From Alistipes sp. (GTDB lineage: Bacteria; Bacteroidota; Bacteroidia; Bacteroidales; Rikenellaceae): a stretch of 7,939 nt of DNA. Location of the stretch: contig JAFOXS010000299.1 of the NCBI GenBank assembly GCA_017391665.1, positions 1-7,939 on the forward strand. The letters run 5' to 3'. Positions 6,232 through 7,939 of this stretch are shown one piece after another (positions within the stretch are counted from its first letter, which is position 1; each line of letters starts with the position of its first letter). A program made the translations under genes and the position numbers. Under the pieces are notes generated by a model. It was given only the letters and a program-made list of their open reading frames with translations. It did not search any database and was not told where the DNA came from.

Positions 6232-6236
6232 CGTTT

Positions 6237-7436
6237 ATGAACGATATTCTTCGCAAACAATTCCTACGTCACGTGGCGCAGACTTCGCCCGCACCGCAAC
6301 TTATCGAGGTGGCGCGTGCCGAGGGAGTCTATTTCTATACGCCTGAGGGTAAGCGTTACTACGATCTTATTTCGGGTGTGTCGGTAAATAACGTGGGTCA
6401 TGGCAATGCAGCAGTTGTTGAGGCTGTGCAGCGTCAGGTGGCTGATTATATGCACATTATGGTCTATGGTGAGATGGTCGAGCGTCCGCAGGTGGAGTAT
6501 GCCCGTCTGTTGGCTGAGACTCTTTCCGAGCCTCTTGATACGGTCTATTTCCTAAATTCGGGAGCGGAGGCTGTGGAGGGAGCCTTGAAACTCGCCAAGC
6601 GCTATACTGCCCGTACGGAGATGATATCCATGCGACGTGCTTACCACGGCTCTACACACGGTGCGATGAGTATGATGGGAGCGCCCGAGGGCGAGGAGTG
6701 GAAGAATGCTTTCCGGCCCCTTCTGCCCGATACGAAGGCCATTCGTTTCAACTGCGTTGAAGATTTGGAGCTGATTACTACTCGCACAGCATGTGTGCTG
6801 TGTGAACCCGTGCAGGGTGAGGCGGGTGTACGACCTCCCGAGGCGGGTTATCTGCAGGCTCTGCGCAAGCGTTGTGATGAGGTGGGCGCACTGCTCATCT
6901 TCGATGAGATACAGATGGGTATGGGTCGCTCGGGCGAGATGTTTGCCATGCAGAAATATGGTGTAGTGCCCGATATCGTATGTCTGGCTAAAGCCTTTGG
7001 TGGTGGTATGCCTCTCGGAGCATTTATCTCGAGCCAGAAGATAATGTCCACGCTTACTCATGATCCCGTATTGGGACATATTACAACCTTTGGTGGTCAC
7101 CCCGTATGCTGTGCCGCAGGTCTGGCTGCTATGCGCTACCTGATAGACAATCAGGTGGTTGAGGATGTAGAGCGCAAGGGTGCAATGTATGAATCTCTGC
7201 TGCAGAATCACCCCGCCGTTAAGGAGATTCGCCGCAGCGGTCTGCTGCTGGCCGTGGAGTTGGGTGAGAGCGAGAAACTCTACAAGATTATGGATCATTT
7301 TATCGAGGAGGGTATCCTGAGCGACTGGTTCCTCTTCTGCGATACGGCATTCCGCATCTCGCCGCCGCTTGTTATTTCGGACGATGAGATACGCGATAGC
7401 GTGAGGATAATCCGTCGTTGTCTGGACAGATTGTAA
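6237..7436 (+). CDS. Class III PLP-dependent aminotransferase, substrate unknown
   Basis: This 399-residue cytoplasmic pyridoxal-phosphate enzyme is a fold-type I, class III aminotransferase, the group that includes acetylornithine, ornithine and 4-aminobutyrate transaminases. Visible landmarks are FLNSGAEAVEGALKLAKR (105-122) for cofactor phosphate binding, AYHGST (135-140), EPVQGEAGV (190-198), the cofactor-nitrogen aspartate in IFDEIQMGMGRSG (221-233, Asp223), the Schiff-base lysine in LAKAFGGGMPLGA (250-262, Lys252), and TFGGHPVCCAAG (284-295). Length is typical. The FGGHP stretch differs from the FGGNP usual in ArgD-type enzymes, and no arginine or polyamine genes are nearby, so argD is not assigned. 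It starts 5 bp after the upstream methyltransferase gene and is followed after 29 bp by a small membrane protein gene, consistent with one operon. Confidence 0.92.
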   Translation: MNDILRKQFLRHVAQTSPAPQLIEVARAEGVYFYTPEGKRYYDLISGVSVNNVGHGNAAVVEAVQRQVADYMHIMVYGEMVERPQVEYARLLAETLSEPLDTVYFLNSGAEAVEGALKLAKRYTARTEMISMRRAYHGSTHGAMSMMGAPEGEEWKNAFRPLLPDTKAIRFNCVEDLELITTRTACVLCEPVQGEAGVRPPEAGYLQALRKRCDEVGALLIFDEIQMGMGRSGEMFAMQKYGVVPDIVCLAKAFGGGMPLGAFISSQKIMSTLTHDPVLGHITTFGGHPVCCAAGLAAMRYLIDNQVVEDVERKGAMYESLLQNHPAVKEIRRSGLLLAVELGESEKLYKIMDHFIEEGILSDWFLFCDTAFRISPPLVISDDEIRDSVRIIRRCLDRL

Positions 7437-7465
7437 GAGAGTATAACCCTTTAAAACATAAAACT

Positions 7466-7864
7466 ATGAGCGAGAGAAATCAGGGTGCCGTAATTACGGC
7501 AGGTGGAGTTTTATCCATTGCATTGGTATGTTTTGCGATTGTTGCGTTCTTCCTCTTTGGTGTGCCACGATACAAGGTGTGGCAGCAGGAGATGAAGGGT
7601 CGTGCTGAGTTGGCGCAGGCCGAGCAGAACCGCCAGATTAAGATCGAAGAGGCAAAGGCTAACCTTGAGGCGGAGAAGCTTAATGCCCAGGCCGAGGTGG
7701 TACGTGCACAGGGTGCAGCTGAGGCTATCAAGATTGAGAACGGCTCGCTTACGCCTACCTACATCCAGTATCTCTGGGTACGTCAGCAGAACTCAGCAGC
7801 AAACAAGGTTATTTATATCCCGACCGAGGCGGGACTGCCCATCCTGGAAGCCAAGGATGAGTAA
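7466..7864 (+). CDS. Small membrane-anchored coiled-coil protein resembling a prohibitin tail
   Basis: This 132-residue protein has one N-terminal transmembrane segment (about 8-32). A charged, Ala/Glu-rich helix follows (37-90, with RAELAQAEQNRQIKIEEAKA and AEVVRAQGAAEAIKI) that should form a coiled coil. It ends in a compact tail with YIQYLWVRQQ (99-108) and VIYIPTEAGLPILEA (115-129). The helix and the Y-L-W-V pattern resemble the C-terminal part of SPFH/prohibitin proteins, and small proteins of this kind are often labelled membrane protease subunit. The SPFH domain itself is absent, and no protease motif is present. The start at 7466 is preferred over an in-frame upstream ATG at 7418, which would overlap the aminotransferase and lacks the A-rich leader present before 7466. 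The function is unknown; oligomerisation at the inner membrane is inference. Confidence 0.8.
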   Translation: MSERNQGAVITAGGVLSIALVCFAIVAFFLFGVPRYKVWQQEMKGRAELAQAEQNRQIKIEEAKANLEAEKLNAQAEVVRAQGAAEAIKIENGSLTPTYIQYLWVRQQNSAANKVIYIPTEAGLPILEAKDE

Positions 7865-7886
7865 AATCGTCTAACAAGACTCTTTT
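7863..7886 (+). terminator. Weak intrinsic terminator-like hairpin after the operon
   Basis: GTCT-AACA-AGAC (7869-7880) forms a 4-bp stem with a 4-nt loop and is followed by TCTTTT. An upstream AAAA could pair with the T-run across a 2x2 internal loop. It is short and only partly G/C, so it is a tentative end of the cvpA operon. Confidence 0.3.
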
Positions 7887-7939
7887 GGCGTCTGGCTTGC
7901 CCTCAAAATCCTCATTTGCGCCGAGCAAACTGCGGTTTC
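7871..7939 (-). other. Unresolved right edge: possible tail of a leftward gene
   Basis: Read leftward from the window edge, 22 codons are open before a TAG at 7871-7873, giving a peptide that ends ASQTPKESC. A second frame is also open here and runs on over the end of the preceding gene. A hairpin (TTTGC-GCCGA-GCAAA, 7915-7929) and a short direct repeat of CCTCA (7901-7905 and 7910-7914) are present. Too little is visible to decide between coding tail, dispersed repeat and spacer. Confidence 0.2.

Noticed and set aside
6552..7298. 248-residue leftward open frame within the aminotransferase gene
   Set aside because: It is an antisense shadow of a gene with all class III catalytic residues. 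The translation is rich in His/Leu/Gln with no recognisable fold.
7418..7465. Upstream start for the small membrane protein
   Set aside because: It overlaps the aminotransferase end and adds charged residues before the membrane anchor. The ATG at 7466 follows the usual A-rich leader.
1..7939. CRISPR arrays, tRNA genes, insertion sequences, attachment sites
   Set aside because: I looked for regularly spaced repeats, cloverleaf-like segments and terminal inverted repeats and saw none. The recombinase looks like a housekeeping Xer rather than a phage or transposon integrase.

Overview
The window looks like a chromosomal core region of a Bacteroidales bacterium, most likely a Rikenellaceae/Alistipes-type organism. 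This is inferred from three things: Bacteroidetes-style promoter boxes (TAnnTTTG) upstream of the transcription units, the lack of strong Shine-Dalgarno sequences in favour of A/T-rich leaders, and gene families typical of the phylum (a WbqC-like protein next to prmA, a secreted GH2 protein, and a CvpA/RsgA/TrmH cluster). No rRNA, tRNA, CRISPR array or insertion sequence is visible.

Layout. Positions 1-461 (minus) hold the 5' part of a Xer-type tyrosine recombinase that runs off the left edge. A 60-bp gap (462-521) contains interleaved promoters for this gene and for a rightward pair, prmA (ribosomal protein L11 methyltransferase, 522-1349) and a WbqC-family gene (1352-1957). The WbqC gene collides tail-to-tail, with a 35-bp coding overlap, with a long leftward gene (1923-3926) for a secreted glycoside hydrolase family 2-like protein. 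A 189-bp divergent intergenic region (3927-4115) follows, with candidate promoters for both directions. The rest is one tightly packed rightward operon: cvpA (4116-4604), rsgA (4608-5537), a trmH/SpoU-type RNA methyltransferase (5518-6231), a class III aminotransferase (6237-7436) and a small membrane-anchored coiled-coil protein (7466-7864). The last 75 bp hold a weak terminator-like hairpin and possibly the tail of a leftward gene.

How the genes fit together. PrmA (L11 methylation), RsgA (30S subunit maturation GTPase) and the TrmH-like methyltransferase (2'-O-methylation of RNA) give the window a ribosome/translation theme. The aminotransferase and the two small membrane proteins appear to be operon passengers, and the sequence does not define their substrates.

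The most striking observation is the GH2-like protein. It keeps the signal peptide, the beta-sandwich domains and a recognisable TIM barrel in an uninterrupted frame. However, both positions where GH2 enzymes carry their catalytic glutamates are replaced (Leu407 for the acid/base, Ala487 for the nucleophile), and a third active-site motif is degraded. It is best read as a secreted pseudo-glycosidase, possibly a sugar-binding or scaffold protein. It stands alone, without SusC/SusD or other polysaccharide-utilisation partners in view.
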